Shown: in pieces, positions 10,277 to 20,049 of the stretch
Numbering within the stretch: the stretch's first letter is position 1
Layout of the letters: every line of letters begins with the position of its first letter
Origin: Kangiellaceae bacterium
GTDB lineage: Bacteria; Pseudomonadota; Gammaproteobacteria; Enterobacterales; Kangiellaceae
DNA length: 48,144 nt
Assembly (NCBI GenBank): GCA_016743995.1
Contig: JADGFG010000007.1
Location: forward strand, 1 to 48,144
Direction of reading: 5' to 3'
The notes under the pieces: generated by a model
The model's database searches: none
Seen by the model: only the letters and a program-made list of their open reading frames with translations
Told to the model about the DNA's origin: nothing
Translations under genes and position numbers: made by a program

Positions 10277-11566
10277 TTGTTTGATAGACATGCTGGCGGT
10301 GAAAACGCCATTTTAGTTCATATAGAGTTTCACGATTCTCATAATGCTGAAGATAAAAACGAGTTTGTAGAACTGGTCGTTTCTGCAGGACTGCAAATCA
10401 AAGATATTGTTGGAGGAAGTCGCTCTTCACCGCATCCTCGATATTTTATCGGAACTGGTAAAGCTGATGAAATTGCTTTACTGGTTAAAGAAAAACAGGC
10501 TGATGTTGTACTGTTTAATCATCGGTTGTCTCCAGCACAAGAGCGGAACCTGGAAAGTCTGGTAGAGTGCCGCGTGATTGATCGTACAGGGCTTATTCTG
10601 GACATTTTCGCTCAACGTGCACAGACTCATGAAGGAAAACTGCAAGTTGAACTGGCGCAACTGAATCACTTGTCCACCCGGCTGGTTCGAGGCTGGACTC
10701 ATCTGGAGCGACAAAAAGGCGGAATTGGGTTAAGAGGTCCGGGTGAAACTCAATTAGAAACCGATCGTAGACTATTAAGAGAAAGAATAAAATCGATTAA
10801 AGGCCGCCTGGCTCGAGTTGAAAAGCAAAGAGAGCAAAGCAGACGTTCTCGAAAGCGCGGAAAATTACCTACAATTGCCCTGGTTGGGTATACCAATGCC
10901 GGAAAATCGACCTTATTCAACTATATAACTCAGGCGGGAGTCTACGCAGCTGATCAGCTTTTTGCTACGCTTGATCCTACTCATCGAAAAATACAGCTGG
11001 TTGCAGGTCAGGATGCCATTTTATCGGATACTGTCGGGTTTATTCGTCATTTACCTCATGATCTGGTTGCGGCGTTTAAGGCGACATTGCAAGAAAGTCG
11101 TCAGGCAGACATTTTGTTACATATTGTAGATGCTTCCGATGAGAGAAGAGAGGACAATATTGAGCAGGTCAACGAAGTACTTGAAGCTATTGGGGCTGCT
11201 GATATAAAAACGATTGAGGTTTTTAATAAAATAGATCGTATAGAACACTTAAAAGCAAGAATGGAGCCTCTTTCTTCTGATAGCGTCGAGCGAGTATGGT
11301 GCTCTGCAAAAACTGGAGAAGGCCTTGAACTTTTGAAACAGACGGTTTGCCATTTATTACAAATTCGGTGGTTGTACTTGAAATTAGAACTTTCGCCACA
11401 AGATTTAAATTTTCGTAGTGAATTCTTTCGCCTGAATGTTGTTGAAAGTGAAGAATCACTGGAAAATGGCCATATTATTCTAAATATTAAGATTAATGAG
11501 AATGACTGGCGACATATTTGTAGAAAGTCGGAAGGTAAAATAGAGTCCTGTATTATAGAAAACTAA
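10277..11566 (+). CDS. hflX: ribosome-associated GTPase HflX
   Basis: HflX binds and splits stalled or heat-damaged 70S ribosomes. The N-terminal HflX domain (GGSRSSPHPRYFIGTGKADE, LSPAQERNLE, RVIDRTGLILDIFAQRA, GPGETQLETDRR) is followed by the G domain with G1 GYTNAGKST (204-212), G3 DTVGF and G4 NKID. The TTG at 10277 gives MFDRHAGGENAILVHIEF, which aligns with the known start of E. coli HflX, and a purine-rich AAGAGA lies 8 nt before it. The length of 429 aa matches the family. hflX normally sits between hfq and hflK, as here. Confidence 0.95.
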   Translation: MFDRHAGGENAILVHIEFHDSHNAEDKNEFVELVVSAGLQIKDIVGGSRSSPHPRYFIGTGKADEIALLVKEKQADVVLFNHRLSPAQERNLESLVECRVIDRTGLILDIFAQRAQTHEGKLQVELAQLNHLSTRLVRGWTHLERQKGGIGLRGPGETQLETDRRLLRERIKSIKGRLARVEKQREQSRRSRKRGKLPTIALVGYTNAGKSTLFNYITQAGVYAADQLFATLDPTHRKIQLVAGQDAILSDTVGFIRHLPHDLVAAFKATLQESRQADILLHIVDASDERREDNIEQVNEVLEAIGAADIKTIEVFNKIDRIEHLKARMEPLSSDSVERVWCSAKTGEGLELLKQTVCHLLQIRWLYLKLELSPQDLNFRSEFFRLNVVESEESLENGHIILNIKINENDWRHICRKSEGKIESCIIEN

Positions 11567-11917
11567 TTAATAGCAATTTTTTGTTCTGACTGATGAAATG
11601 AGAGGTTATTCAAACTTCTGTTTAGTTTTTTGTTTTAGAGCGGTTGAACGATAAAATATTATAGTCAATATATGCTTTGCCTATGAGGTTTTTGAACGTA
11701 ATGTGCTGGCCTCGGCATAATGTCACATATTATAAAGATTGCAATGCTGCAAGGGGCTCCTTAAAATAGCCTCTATGTAAAGTTATACAATGAGTTGATT
11801 GGTTGTTTTATGCGTAGTGCCAGGTTAGTGTGGAAAATGTTTTATGCTAAATTTGTACTGACCCTGATTAACGTTTAATTTTGTTAAATTATCAGAAAAT
11901 AAATATTGGAGATAAAC
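11567..11917. other. gene-free region between hflX and hflK
   Basis: This 351-nt stretch has no ORF that I can support. A weak promoter-like pair, TTAAAA (11761-11766) and TATACA (11784-11789) with a 17-nt spacer, may serve hflKC. The hflK Shine-Dalgarno (GGAG, 11908-11911) ends the region. No terminator hairpin was recognised. Confidence 0.35.
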
Positions 11918-12952
11918 ATGCCTTGGAATGAGCCAGGTAAGAATGGTGGTGATAAAGATCCCTGGGGAAACCGAAATAAACAAAATGGTCCGCCAGATCT
12001 TGATGAAATGTTAAAAAAAATTGGTGGAATATTCGGTGGTGGTAAAGGTAATAACAATAAAAGTGGCAGTGCTGGTGGTTTTCTGGCCATTGGACTTGTC
12101 GCACTGTTTGGGCTCTGGGCTTTTGCGGGTGTGTATACCGTAAATGAAGCAGAGAGTGGTGTTGTTTTAAGGTTTGGTAAGTATCAGACGACTGTAGGAC
12201 CTGGTTTAGGCTGGAGAATATGGGGGATTGAGAACATCTATAAGGTTAATACGAATGAATTATTGCAGGCCCGCGTTGATGGTCGCATGTTAACTAAAGA
12301 TATTAATATTGTTGATGTGGAAATAGGACTTCAGTACCGAATTATTGATCCTGAAGATTATCTGTTTAATTTGAGTGATCCCAAGCAAGCTCTGGTACAG
12401 GCTACTGAAAGTGCCTTAAGGCAGGTACTGGGCGATAATGAAGTTGATGCCGTATTGACTACGGAAAAAGAGCGTATCAGAAATGATATGGAAAAAGAAC
12501 TTAAGTCGATTCTGGAAGATTATAATAGCGGTATTATGATCGAGACCGTAACCCTGGAAAAAGCATTACCCCCAAGGCAGGTTAATGATGCCTTTGAAGA
12601 GGTCAATAGAGCGGAGCAGGATGCTAAACGTGTTGTTCAGGATGCGACTGCGTATAGTAATAGAGAATTGCCTCTGGCTGAAGCTGAAGCTGAAAAAATC
12701 AGGCTGGAAGCGGACGCCTACAAAGTGGAGGCGATAGCTCGTGCTCGCGGTGAAGTTGCTCGGTTTGAAAAACTGCTGCCACAATATATGGCAGCCCCGG
12801 TAGTCACTCGTCAGCGGCTTTATCTGGAAACTGTAGAGCAGGTAATGTCTAATACAACAAAAGTAATGGTTGATGTTGATGGTAGTAATAACATGTTATA
12901 CATTCCACTGGATCAAATTATGAATAAAAAATCAGTACGAGGAGATAAATAA
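11918..12952 (+). CDS. hflK: FtsH protease modulator HflK (SPFH/band-7)
   Basis: HflK forms the periplasm-facing HflKC cage around the FtsH AAA protease and modulates membrane-protein degradation. The start at 11918 gives MPWNEPGKNGGDKDPWG, like E. coli HflK, and GGAG lies 6 nt before it. The N-terminal cytosolic tail is rich in Gly and Asn (residues 1-56). One transmembrane helix follows (about 58-78, FLAIGLVALFGLWAFAGVY), then the band-7 domain (VVLRFGKYQTTVGPGLGWRI) and a long Glu/Ala-rich coiled-coil helix (about 215-285). Its stop overlaps the hflC start by one base (TAATG), implying coupled translation and 1:1 stoichiometry. Confidence 0.96.
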   Translation: MPWNEPGKNGGDKDPWGNRNKQNGPPDLDEMLKKIGGIFGGGKGNNNKSGSAGGFLAIGLVALFGLWAFAGVYTVNEAESGVVLRFGKYQTTVGPGLGWRIWGIENIYKVNTNELLQARVDGRMLTKDINIVDVEIGLQYRIIDPEDYLFNLSDPKQALVQATESALRQVLGDNEVDAVLTTEKERIRNDMEKELKSILEDYNSGIMIETVTLEKALPPRQVNDAFEEVNRAEQDAKRVVQDATAYSNRELPLAEAEAEKIRLEADAYKVEAIARARGEVARFEKLLPQYMAAPVVTRQRLYLETVEQVMSNTTKVMVDVDGSNNMLYIPLDQIMNKKSVRGDK

Positions 12953-13839
12953 TGAATACTAAAGCTCCTTTTATTGCTTTTGCCGTTATACTCAGTATTT
13001 TTATTCTGTCTGACTCCGTGTTTGTTATTAATCAGACAGAAAGAGCTTTGAAATTACGATTTGGTAAGGTTCTAAGAGATACTGCCGATTTGCCGGTAAC
13101 TTATGAACCTGGTTTACATTTTAAAACCCCTTTTGTTGAAAAAGTGATTATGCTGGACGCTCGAGTTCAGACTATGGATGGTTCCCCAAATGTATTTACA
13201 ACATCAGATAAACAGTTTTTAGATGTTGATACTTACGTGCAGTGGAAAGTAAAAGATTTTTCTCAGTTTTACTTACGAACTCGTGGTCGTTTTATTGAAG
13301 CTGAAAGTGTGCTTGAGCGTCTGGTTGATAATGGTTTACGCGATCAATTTGGCCAGAGAACTTTAATTGAAGCCGTTGCTGGTCAGCGTGAGCAGCTAAT
13401 GGTAGATATTCGAGATGATGTTAATTCCCGCGTTCCAGATTATGGGATTGAAGTGGTCGATATTCGTGTTAAAAAAGTCAATTATACGAATGAGGTATTG
13501 CCGAATGTTTATAACCAGATTATCTCTGAGCGAACGGCAACAGCTGAAGAACGCCGAAGTAAAGGGGTAAAAGAAGGTAACATCATAAAAGCAACCACAG
13601 ATGCTACGGTAAAGAAAATCAAAGCGGAAGCAGATCAATACTCCAGAACGACCCGTGGTGACGCAGATGCTGAGTCAGCGCAAATTTATGCAAAGACATA
13701 CAATAAAAATACTGAGTTTTACGCTTTTTTGAGAAGTCTTGATGCTTACCGCGCTTCATTCAATAGTAAAGATGATGTTATGGTGATAAAACCAGATAGT
13801 GAATTTTTTAAATATATGAAAAACGCTAAAGGCAAATAA
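12952..13839 (+). CDS. hflC: FtsH protease modulator HflC (SPFH/band-7)
   Basis: HflC is the second subunit of the HflKC complex that wraps FtsH. An N-terminal membrane anchor (FIAFAVILSIFILSDSVFVI, residues 6-25) is followed by a band-7 domain (ERALKLRFGKV) and a coiled-coil region with ERTATAEERRSKGVKEGN and the conserved DADAESAQIYAKTYNK segment. The length of 295 aa is near normal. The start overlaps the hflK stop. A strong terminator lies 38 nt after the stop, so hflK-hflC may be a self-contained transcript. Confidence 0.96.
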   Translation: MNTKAPFIAFAVILSIFILSDSVFVINQTERALKLRFGKVLRDTADLPVTYEPGLHFKTPFVEKVIMLDARVQTMDGSPNVFTTSDKQFLDVDTYVQWKVKDFSQFYLRTRGRFIEAESVLERLVDNGLRDQFGQRTLIEAVAGQREQLMVDIRDDVNSRVPDYGIEVVDIRVKKVNYTNEVLPNVYNQIISERTATAEERRSKGVKEGNIIKATTDATVKKIKAEADQYSRTTRGDADAESAQIYAKTYNKNTEFYAFLRSLDAYRASFNSKDDVMVIKPDSEFFKYMKNAKGK

Positions 13840-13877
13840 GAAGTTGCTGGATTAATCTGGACTAATATTGAAGAAAG

Positions 13878-13904
13878 AAAGGCAGTCATTTGGCTGCCTT
13901 TTTT
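13878..13904 (+). terminator. intrinsic terminator after hflC
   Basis: The arms AAAGGCAG (13878-13885) and CTGCCTTT (13894-13901) form a perfect 8-bp stem with an 8-nt loop and run into T residues up to 13904. It sits between hflC and the small DUF2065 gene. Confidence 0.75.
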
Positions 13905-13923
13905 GTGTAATGAGAGACGTAAA

Positions 13924-14106
13924 ATGAGTGAGTTATGGGCTGCAATGGCTATCGCGATTATTTTTGAAGGAATGATGCCTTTTATTTCACCGAAATCATG
14001 GCGAGAAACAATTCTTAAAATGGCCCGTTTACCTGATCACAAAATTAGAATAATTGGAATAACGGCAATGATTGTTGGTTTAATATTATTAACCCTGTCA
14101 CGCTAA
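13924..14106 (+). CDS. DUF2065 family small membrane protein
   Basis: This is a 60-residue inner-membrane protein with two hydrophobic helices (SELWAAMAIAIIFEGMMPFI and IIGITAMIVGLILLTL), separated by a basic loop containing PKSWRETILKMARLPDHKIR. That loop is the hallmark of the YjeT/DUF2065 family, which is regularly encoded between hflC and purA. The ATG at 13924 has a GAGAGA stretch just upstream. Its function is not known. It starts 20 nt after the hflC terminator, so its expression must come from readthrough or from a promoter overlapping the hairpin. Confidence 0.85.
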   Translation: MSELWAAMAIAIIFEGMMPFISPKSWRETILKMARLPDHKIRIIGITAMIVGLILLTLSR

Positions 14107-14227
14107 CCTGTTGAATTTATAGAAAACTCTACCTGTTTGAACTAAAAACTATAAAATATCGATAAAATAAGCGGTATTTTGTTTCTGATGAGAGTAAAAT
14201 GCCCGGTTTCCTTTGAAGGCATCTTGA

Positions 14228-15541
<1,314 letters not shown>

Positions 15542-15572
15542 GTTCTTAAATTTTTAAATTTATCAGGTATTT

Positions 15573-15602
15573 AAAAGGCTGCAAACTTGCAGCCTTTTTT
15601 TA
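15573..15602 (+). terminator. intrinsic terminator after purA
   Basis: The arms AAAAGGCTGCA (15573-15583) and TGCAGCCTTTT (15588-15598) pair perfectly with a 4-nt loop and continue into a T tract. This is the strongest hairpin terminator in the window and closes the purA transcript. Confidence 0.88.
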
Positions 15603-15676
15603 TTGTTACAACATTTTGCTAAAATTGATGTTCAGCGTTAAATTCTTATTTCTTCTATTTCTTCTCCTTTCCAAAT

Positions 15677-15692
15677 TGTGAGTTAATTCACA
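15677..15692. promoter_or_regulatory. CRP/Vfr-type binding palindrome
   Basis: TGTGA at 15677-15681 and TCACA at 15688-15692 flank 6 nt, a perfect TGTGA-N6-TCACA cAMP-receptor site. The arms extend one base each way (TTGTGA and TCACAA). It lies between the purA terminator and the secreted protease gene, 580 bp before that start codon. The target gene is therefore inferred, not shown. Confidence 0.55.
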
Positions 15693-16271
15693 AAACACTG
15701 AGTTCAAAACGCATGCAATAAGCCGTCGGCAAGATGCAGCATGTTTATTTGATTTTTTATTACATGTACGTAATTAGATTTATTGTTAGGGTCGGGTCAT
15801 TGCATTTGTGCTGCTGGGCGGCGGGCAATGTTTTTTTAGTGTTTTTGTTTGGGTTTTATGGGTTGTTGTCTGTTTTTAAATAAGGCAGGGAGGTGTTTGT
15901 TTTTTTTTGTATTTACATGCACATGTTTTTTGGAATTAGCTTGAAAAGTGATTTTTAATTAATTGGTACGCAGTTTTATTATTTTTCTTCTTTTTTTGCT
16001 TGCCGAGTTAGTTTTTGTTTTTTTCTGGTTGTAAATATTCCCACTTCCAATCTATTTACAGAGGTTAATAAAGTTGATAAAAATATCAAAGGGAAAGGAA
16101 GTTGTATGTTTGTCAGTAATGTAAACCCCATATATTATTAAATTAATAATAAAAATTAAATATAAAACCTGGCTGCAATTTTTTCTGATATTAATGTCGC
16201 CATAACTTTTTTTGGCAGGGTTGTTATTTTTGAAAAAAATTGAAAAGCTATCTTAATTTACAGGTAAGCTC

Positions 16272-18542
16272 ATGTTAAAAAAAACACTGATTACTGCAAT
16301 GGCCATTACGATGCCATTGAGTATAAATCTGGCTAACGCAAATCAACCACAGGGTATTAGTTGTGGTACTGAAGATGCAATGCAAAAACTGTATGCTGAA
16401 AATCCTTCATCGGTTCAGGAAGCTGCGTCTTTAGAATTGATGACCGTTGGTAATAACCATACTCGTTTATTACCTTCTACAACGAATACTATTTCCATGC
16501 AGAGCTCTTCAGCACAGAGCGTTTCTGCAATGCTGGCTGCAAACCCAACTTATGTGATCCCCGTGGTCTTTCATGTTTATGGTACAAGCCACAATGGTAA
16601 AGCCGTTGATGATGCAGTCATCATTGATGCGTTAAGAAAAACCAATGAAGATTTTCAAGGTTTAGCCAATGATTTTAATTCAATCATTCCTGAGTTTAGT
16701 GGCGTTAAAGATACGTTAAATATTGAATTCAGATTAGCAAAAAAATCACCAAATGGTTCTGCAACAACGGGTATCGTTTATCATGCAAGTGCCTGTGGCG
16801 CCGGCAATTATAGTGACAGTAATGTTGCTACTGACAACTGGAATAACTATAAATATATGAATGTTTACATTCAGAATGATTTATATTGTAATGGTTCAAC
16901 GACTAATTCTGGTGTGGCATGGTATCCCGATACGTACATGTCTGATCAGGGGATTGCTCGTGTTGCTTACAATGGTGCTTATTTAGGTTATAACACCAGT
17001 GAAAACTTCCGCTCGGTATTAACTCATGAGTTTGGTCATTACCTGAATCTGATTCATACTTTTGAAGGCGGTTGTAGCGCTTCAAATGAAAACTATTGTT
17101 CGTCAACTGGTGATGAGATCTGTGATACACCACAAGTTGATCATAGTGGTTTGCAGGGGGCAGCTAATTGCATGGGGCAAATTACAAACTGGCAGAATTT
17201 CATGCATTACTCTGATCAGTATGCCATGTTTACTTATAATCAGGTTTCTCGAATGATCAATGCGCTGAACGGTGGCGCAAGAAATACCTTGTGGACTCAG
17301 GCCAACCTGATTGATACAGGAACCGATGGCGGAACAACGCCTAGCAACCAGAGTCCTGTTGCGGTAGCTAATGGACCTTATTCTGGTTCAACGAGTTCTG
17401 CAATCAGCTTTAGCAGCAGTGGTTCAAATGATCCTGATGGAACTATTAGTAGTTACAGTTGGAATTTTGGTGACGGTACTTCAAGTTCAAGTGCTAACCC
17501 AACACATAGTTATAGTGCATCAGGTAGTTATACTGTGACATTAACGGTTACTGACAATAAAGGAGCCACAGGTTCCGATACAGCTACAGTGAGTATTTCT
17601 GGTACGGGCAATGGGTTAAGCAATGGTGTTACGGTTAGCGGTTTATCTGCTAATACAGGCGCTTCATTAAACTATTATATCGATGTACCTTCTGGAGCGA
17701 CTGATTTACAGGTGAGTATCAGTGGTGGTAGTGGTGATGCAGATTTGTATACTCAATTTAATGCTCAACCTACTGATAATAGTTATAGCTGCCGTCCTTA
17801 TGCTGGTGGTAATAATGAAAACTGTAATGAGCCAAACCCTTCTGCTGGTCGCTGGCATGTAAGAGTTAAAGCTTATAGTTCTTTCTCTGGTCTGAGTCTG
17901 GTAGCCAGTTATACAAATGGTAGTGGTGGCAATATTGCTCCAACAGCCGTTGTTAACGGACCTTATACTGGTGATACAGGTGCTAATATCAGCTTCTCAA
18001 GCTCAGGTTCTAATGATACAGACGGTACTGTCACCGACTATAGCTGGAGTTTTGGCGATGGCTCATCAAGCACCAGCGCTAATCCTGTACATGCTTATAG
18101 CTCTCAGGGAACTTATTCTGTGACTTTAACGGTGACTGATAATGGTGGAAAAACTGCCAGCGCGACAACGACTGCAACTGTTGCCGGTGGACCTCCTACA
18201 CAGGGTATTCCTGATGCTTGTGCAAGTCAGGCGGCTGTTGATTATGTTCAACTACATAGTGCTACACCGCTTTGTGTGACTGCTGGTAATGGTGATACGC
18301 TTTATTTCTACTTCTATAACGATGGTTATACATCAGCTACCATTCGTACAGGGCATGGTTCTGGTGATGCAACCTTATATTACAGTAGTACTGGATGGCC
18401 GACTTCTTCTCAATATGAGCAGGTTTCGAGTAATTCTGGTAATATTGAGCTGATAACGATCAATAACCTGCCTGGTGGCTGGAACTATGTTTCTGTTACG
18501 GGTAATCATAGTGGTTTAAGCCTGATGTTAGAAGCACAGTAA
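16272..18542 (+). CDS. secreted M43-type (pappalysin-like) zinc metalloprotease with PKD and PPC domains
   Basis: This is an extracellular protein-degrading enzyme. Order of parts: signal peptide (1-24, MLKKTLITAMAITMPLSINL then ANA), propeptide-like segment (25-90), metzincin catalytic domain (about 95-340), PKD domain 1 (about 355-442, YSWNFGDG), PPC-like beta domain (about 450-545), PKD domain 2 (about 556-640, YSWSFGDG) and a second PPC-like C-terminal domain (about 650-756). The zinc site is THEFGHYLNLIHTF (His252, Glu253, His256, His262), with a Met-turn at NFMHYSDQ (Met311). The catalytic segment is Cys-rich, as in M43B enzymes. Signal peptide plus C-terminal PPC/PKD modules suggest type II secretion, with the modules helping binding or being cut off. 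It stands alone between two terminators. Family assignment is firm; the substrate is unknown. Confidence 0.88.
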   Translation: MLKKTLITAMAITMPLSINLANANQPQGISCGTEDAMQKLYAENPSSVQEAASLELMTVGNNHTRLLPSTTNTISMQSSSAQSVSAMLAANPTYVIPVVFHVYGTSHNGKAVDDAVIIDALRKTNEDFQGLANDFNSIIPEFSGVKDTLNIEFRLAKKSPNGSATTGIVYHASACGAGNYSDSNVATDNWNNYKYMNVYIQNDLYCNGSTTNSGVAWYPDTYMSDQGIARVAYNGAYLGYNTSENFRSVLTHEFGHYLNLIHTFEGGCSASNENYCSSTGDEICDTPQVDHSGLQGAANCMGQITNWQNFMHYSDQYAMFTYNQVSRMINALNGGARNTLWTQANLIDTGTDGGTTPSNQSPVAVANGPYSGSTSSAISFSSSGSNDPDGTISSYSWNFGDGTSSSSANPTHSYSASGSYTVTLTVTDNKGATGSDTATVSISGTGNGLSNGVTVSGLSANTGASLNYYIDVPSGATDLQVSISGGSGDADLYTQFNAQPTDNSYSCRPYAGGNNENCNEPNPSAGRWHVRVKAYSSFSGLSLVASYTNGSGGNIAPTAVVNGPYTGDTGANISFSSSGSNDTDGTVTDYSWSFGDGSSSTSANPVHAYSSQGTYSVTLTVTDNGGKTASATTTATVAGGPPTQGIPDACASQAAVDYVQLHSATPLCVTAGNGDTLYFYFYNDGYTSATIRTGHGSGDATLYYSSTGWPTSSQYEQVSSNSGNIELITINNLPGGWNYVSVTGNHSGLSLMLEAQ

Positions 18543-18566
18543 TATCGTTTAAATTACTATCGAAAC

Positions 18567-18597
18567 AAAAAGCCGGAGTTTGTACTTCGGCTTTTTT
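18567..18597. terminator. intrinsic terminator after the M43 protease
   Basis: The arms AAAAGCCGGAG (18568-18578) and CTTCGGCTTTT (18585-18595) pair with one G-T wobble and a 6-nt loop, followed by a T run to 18597. An A-rich left flank could let it also work for the small - strand ORF that ends at 18596. Confidence 0.8.
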
Positions 18598-18781
18598 ATT
18601 CATATTTTTCGATATTCTGGACAAGCTCTGTATAGATGACCTGCATGCGTTTTCTGGTGGAGGGGGTATTGCTGTTTTCATATTGATTATAAACAATTGA
18701 AAGAAGCTCTCTGATATTGATTTCAGAAACCGGGTAAATCGGTTGTTCATTAAAAATCTGGTTACTACGGTCAGATGTCAC
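18596..18781 (-). CDS. small hypothetical protein
   Basis: I do not recognise this family. A GTG start at 18781 has an AGGGA Shine-Dalgarno (18789-18793) 7 nt upstream and gives 61 aa. A TTG at 18823 would give 75 aa. The protein is hydrophilic and looks helical in its second half, with NIRELLSIVYNQYENSNTP and RKRMQVIYTELVQNIEKYE, and has no signal or membrane segment. It converges on the M43 protease and its stop touches the shared terminator, which is where a real gene end would be. The segment (18782-18981) between it and pyrC shows only a short repeated GAGGTTAT. It could still be a chance ORF. Confidence 0.4.
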   Translation of the reverse strand: MTSDRSNQIFNEQPIYPVSEINIRELLSIVYNQYENSNTPSTRKRMQVIYTELVQNIEKYE

Positions 18782-18981
18782 TATTTTTTCCCTGTGTTGG
18801 ACCTTGTCCTTATTGAGTGTCAATATTATCTGATGTCGCTACCTGGTGTTATCAGCAATATCCTTTATTACTGTGAGAGATTGACTATTTGATACTGTTT
18901 TCAGCTTAAACTGACCAAGTTAGTAAATACTCATACTGGTGATAACGTATGGGGGTGGAGGTTATCCCGAGTTGAGGTTAT

Positions 18982-20037
18982 TTATTTTAACTGCCAACTT
19001 AAGCTCTGGCCAGCATAAAAAGGGACTATTGGGTTGCCATCAGGTAAAGCAATTTCTTCGGGAACCGACCAGTCTTTTTTTATCAGCGTGATAGTTTCTG
19101 TATTTCGCGGTAGTTGATAAAAATCTGCGCCATGAGTACTGGCAAAAGCTTCCAGTTTACTCAAAATACTCAGCTCTTCGAATATTTCAGCATAGAGTTC
19201 GATGGCGCTCCATGCGCTGTAACATCCCGCACAACCACAGGCAGATTCTTTTCTATGTTTCGCATGTGGGGCTGAGTCAGTGCCAAGGAAGAACTTTTTT
19301 GAACCTGAGATTACCGCTTTTCTTAAAGCCTGTTGGTGAATGTCTCTTTTTAAGATGGGCAAGCAGAAATTATGCGGTTTTATACCGCCAACGAGGAGGT
19401 CGTTTCGGTTGAATAACAGGTGTTGTGGTGTAATGGTTGCCGCTATATTGGAGCTGGATTCATTGATAAAATCAACCGCTTCACGAGTGGTAATGTGCTC
19501 CAGGACAATTTTAAGTTCAGGAAAATTCCTGGCCAGTTTAGTCAGGTTTCTATCAATAAAAATGGCTTCACGATCAAAGATGTCAATATCGTTATCGGTC
19601 ACTTCTCCGTGGATCAACAGTGGCAAACTATGCTTCGCCATTGCTTCAAAAATGGGGTACAGCGAATCAATCTGACTGACTGCAGCATCTGAGTTAGTTG
19701 TGGCGCCTGCAGGATAAAATTTTGCAGCGGTTATACCGGCTTGTTTCGCCGATTTTATATCTTCGACAGAGGTGGTGTTGGTTAAATAAATGGTCATCAA
19801 AGGGCTAAAAGGTTCTGTTTCTGCTGCGGGTGTGGGTGAAGCTGCCAGTATTCGTTTCTTATAATTTAATGCCATTTCTGCATTCGTAACCGGGGGAACA
19901 AGATTTGGCATCACAATAGCACGGGCAAAACAGCGTGCGGTGGCGGGAACCGTTTCTTGAAGTAAGTCTCCATCTCTAAAATGGAGGTGCCAGTCGTCAG
20001 GTTTTAGTATTGTTAGTTCATTCATAATAATGCTCAT
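18982..20037 (-). CDS. pyrC: dihydroorotase (class II)
   Basis: PyrC cyclises carbamoyl-aspartate to dihydroorotate in pyrimidine synthesis. Metal ligands are visible: HLH at 17-19 (DDWHLHFRDGD), the carbamylated lysine in AAKFYPAGATTNSD (Lys106), LLIHGEV, VLEHITT and the catalytic aspartate in LGTDSAPHAKHRKE. The Cys-rich motif SACGCAGCYSA is typical of the E. coli-like class. Length is 351 aa (348 in E. coli). The start is ATG 20037 or ATG 20025; neither has a strong Shine-Dalgarno. It begins 12 nt after ygiQ, so the two are probably cotranscribed. Confidence 0.96.
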   Translation of the reverse strand: MSIIMNELTILKPDDWHLHFRDGDLLQETVPATARCFARAIVMPNLVPPVTNAEMALNYKKRILAASPTPAAETEPFSPLMTIYLTNTTSVEDIKSAKQAGITAAKFYPAGATTNSDAAVSQIDSLYPIFEAMAKHSLPLLIHGEVTDNDIDIFDREAIFIDRNLTKLARNFPELKIVLEHITTREAVDFINESSSNIAATITPQHLLFNRNDLLVGGIKPHNFCLPILKRDIHQQALRKAVISGSKKFFLGTDSAPHAKHRKESACGCAGCYSAWSAIELYAEIFEELSILSKLEAFASTHGADFYQLPRNTETITLIKKDWSVPEEIALPDGNPIVPFYAGQSLSWQLK

Positions 20038-20049
20038 TTATTGAGTCGG

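Larger units (their letters stand above)
15542..16271. other. 730-bp gene-free region upstream of the secreted protease
   Basis: No ORF is supported here. The region contains the purA terminator, a CRP-type palindrome (15677-15692), a near-palindrome ATTACATGTACGTAAT (15759-15774), a strongly G/T-rich, C-poor stretch on the + strand (about 15778-16040) and an AT-rich 120 bp (about 16130-16250) that probably holds the protease promoter. Leader length and promoter cannot be fixed by eye. Confidence 0.5.

Noticed and set aside
10110-10316. 68-codon + strand ORF between hfq and hflX
   Set aside because: It begins inside the terminator, overlaps the hflX start in another frame and lacks a Shine-Dalgarno.
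11884-12104. Two overlapping minus-strand ORFs at the start of hflK
   Set aside because: Their Pro/Leu-rich and His-rich composition is what results from reading the Gly/Asn-rich hflK start backwards.
18496-18750. Minus-strand 84-codon ORF overlapping the end of the protease and the terminator
   Set aside because: It runs through the terminator and into the protease coding region, unlike the 18596-18781 frame.
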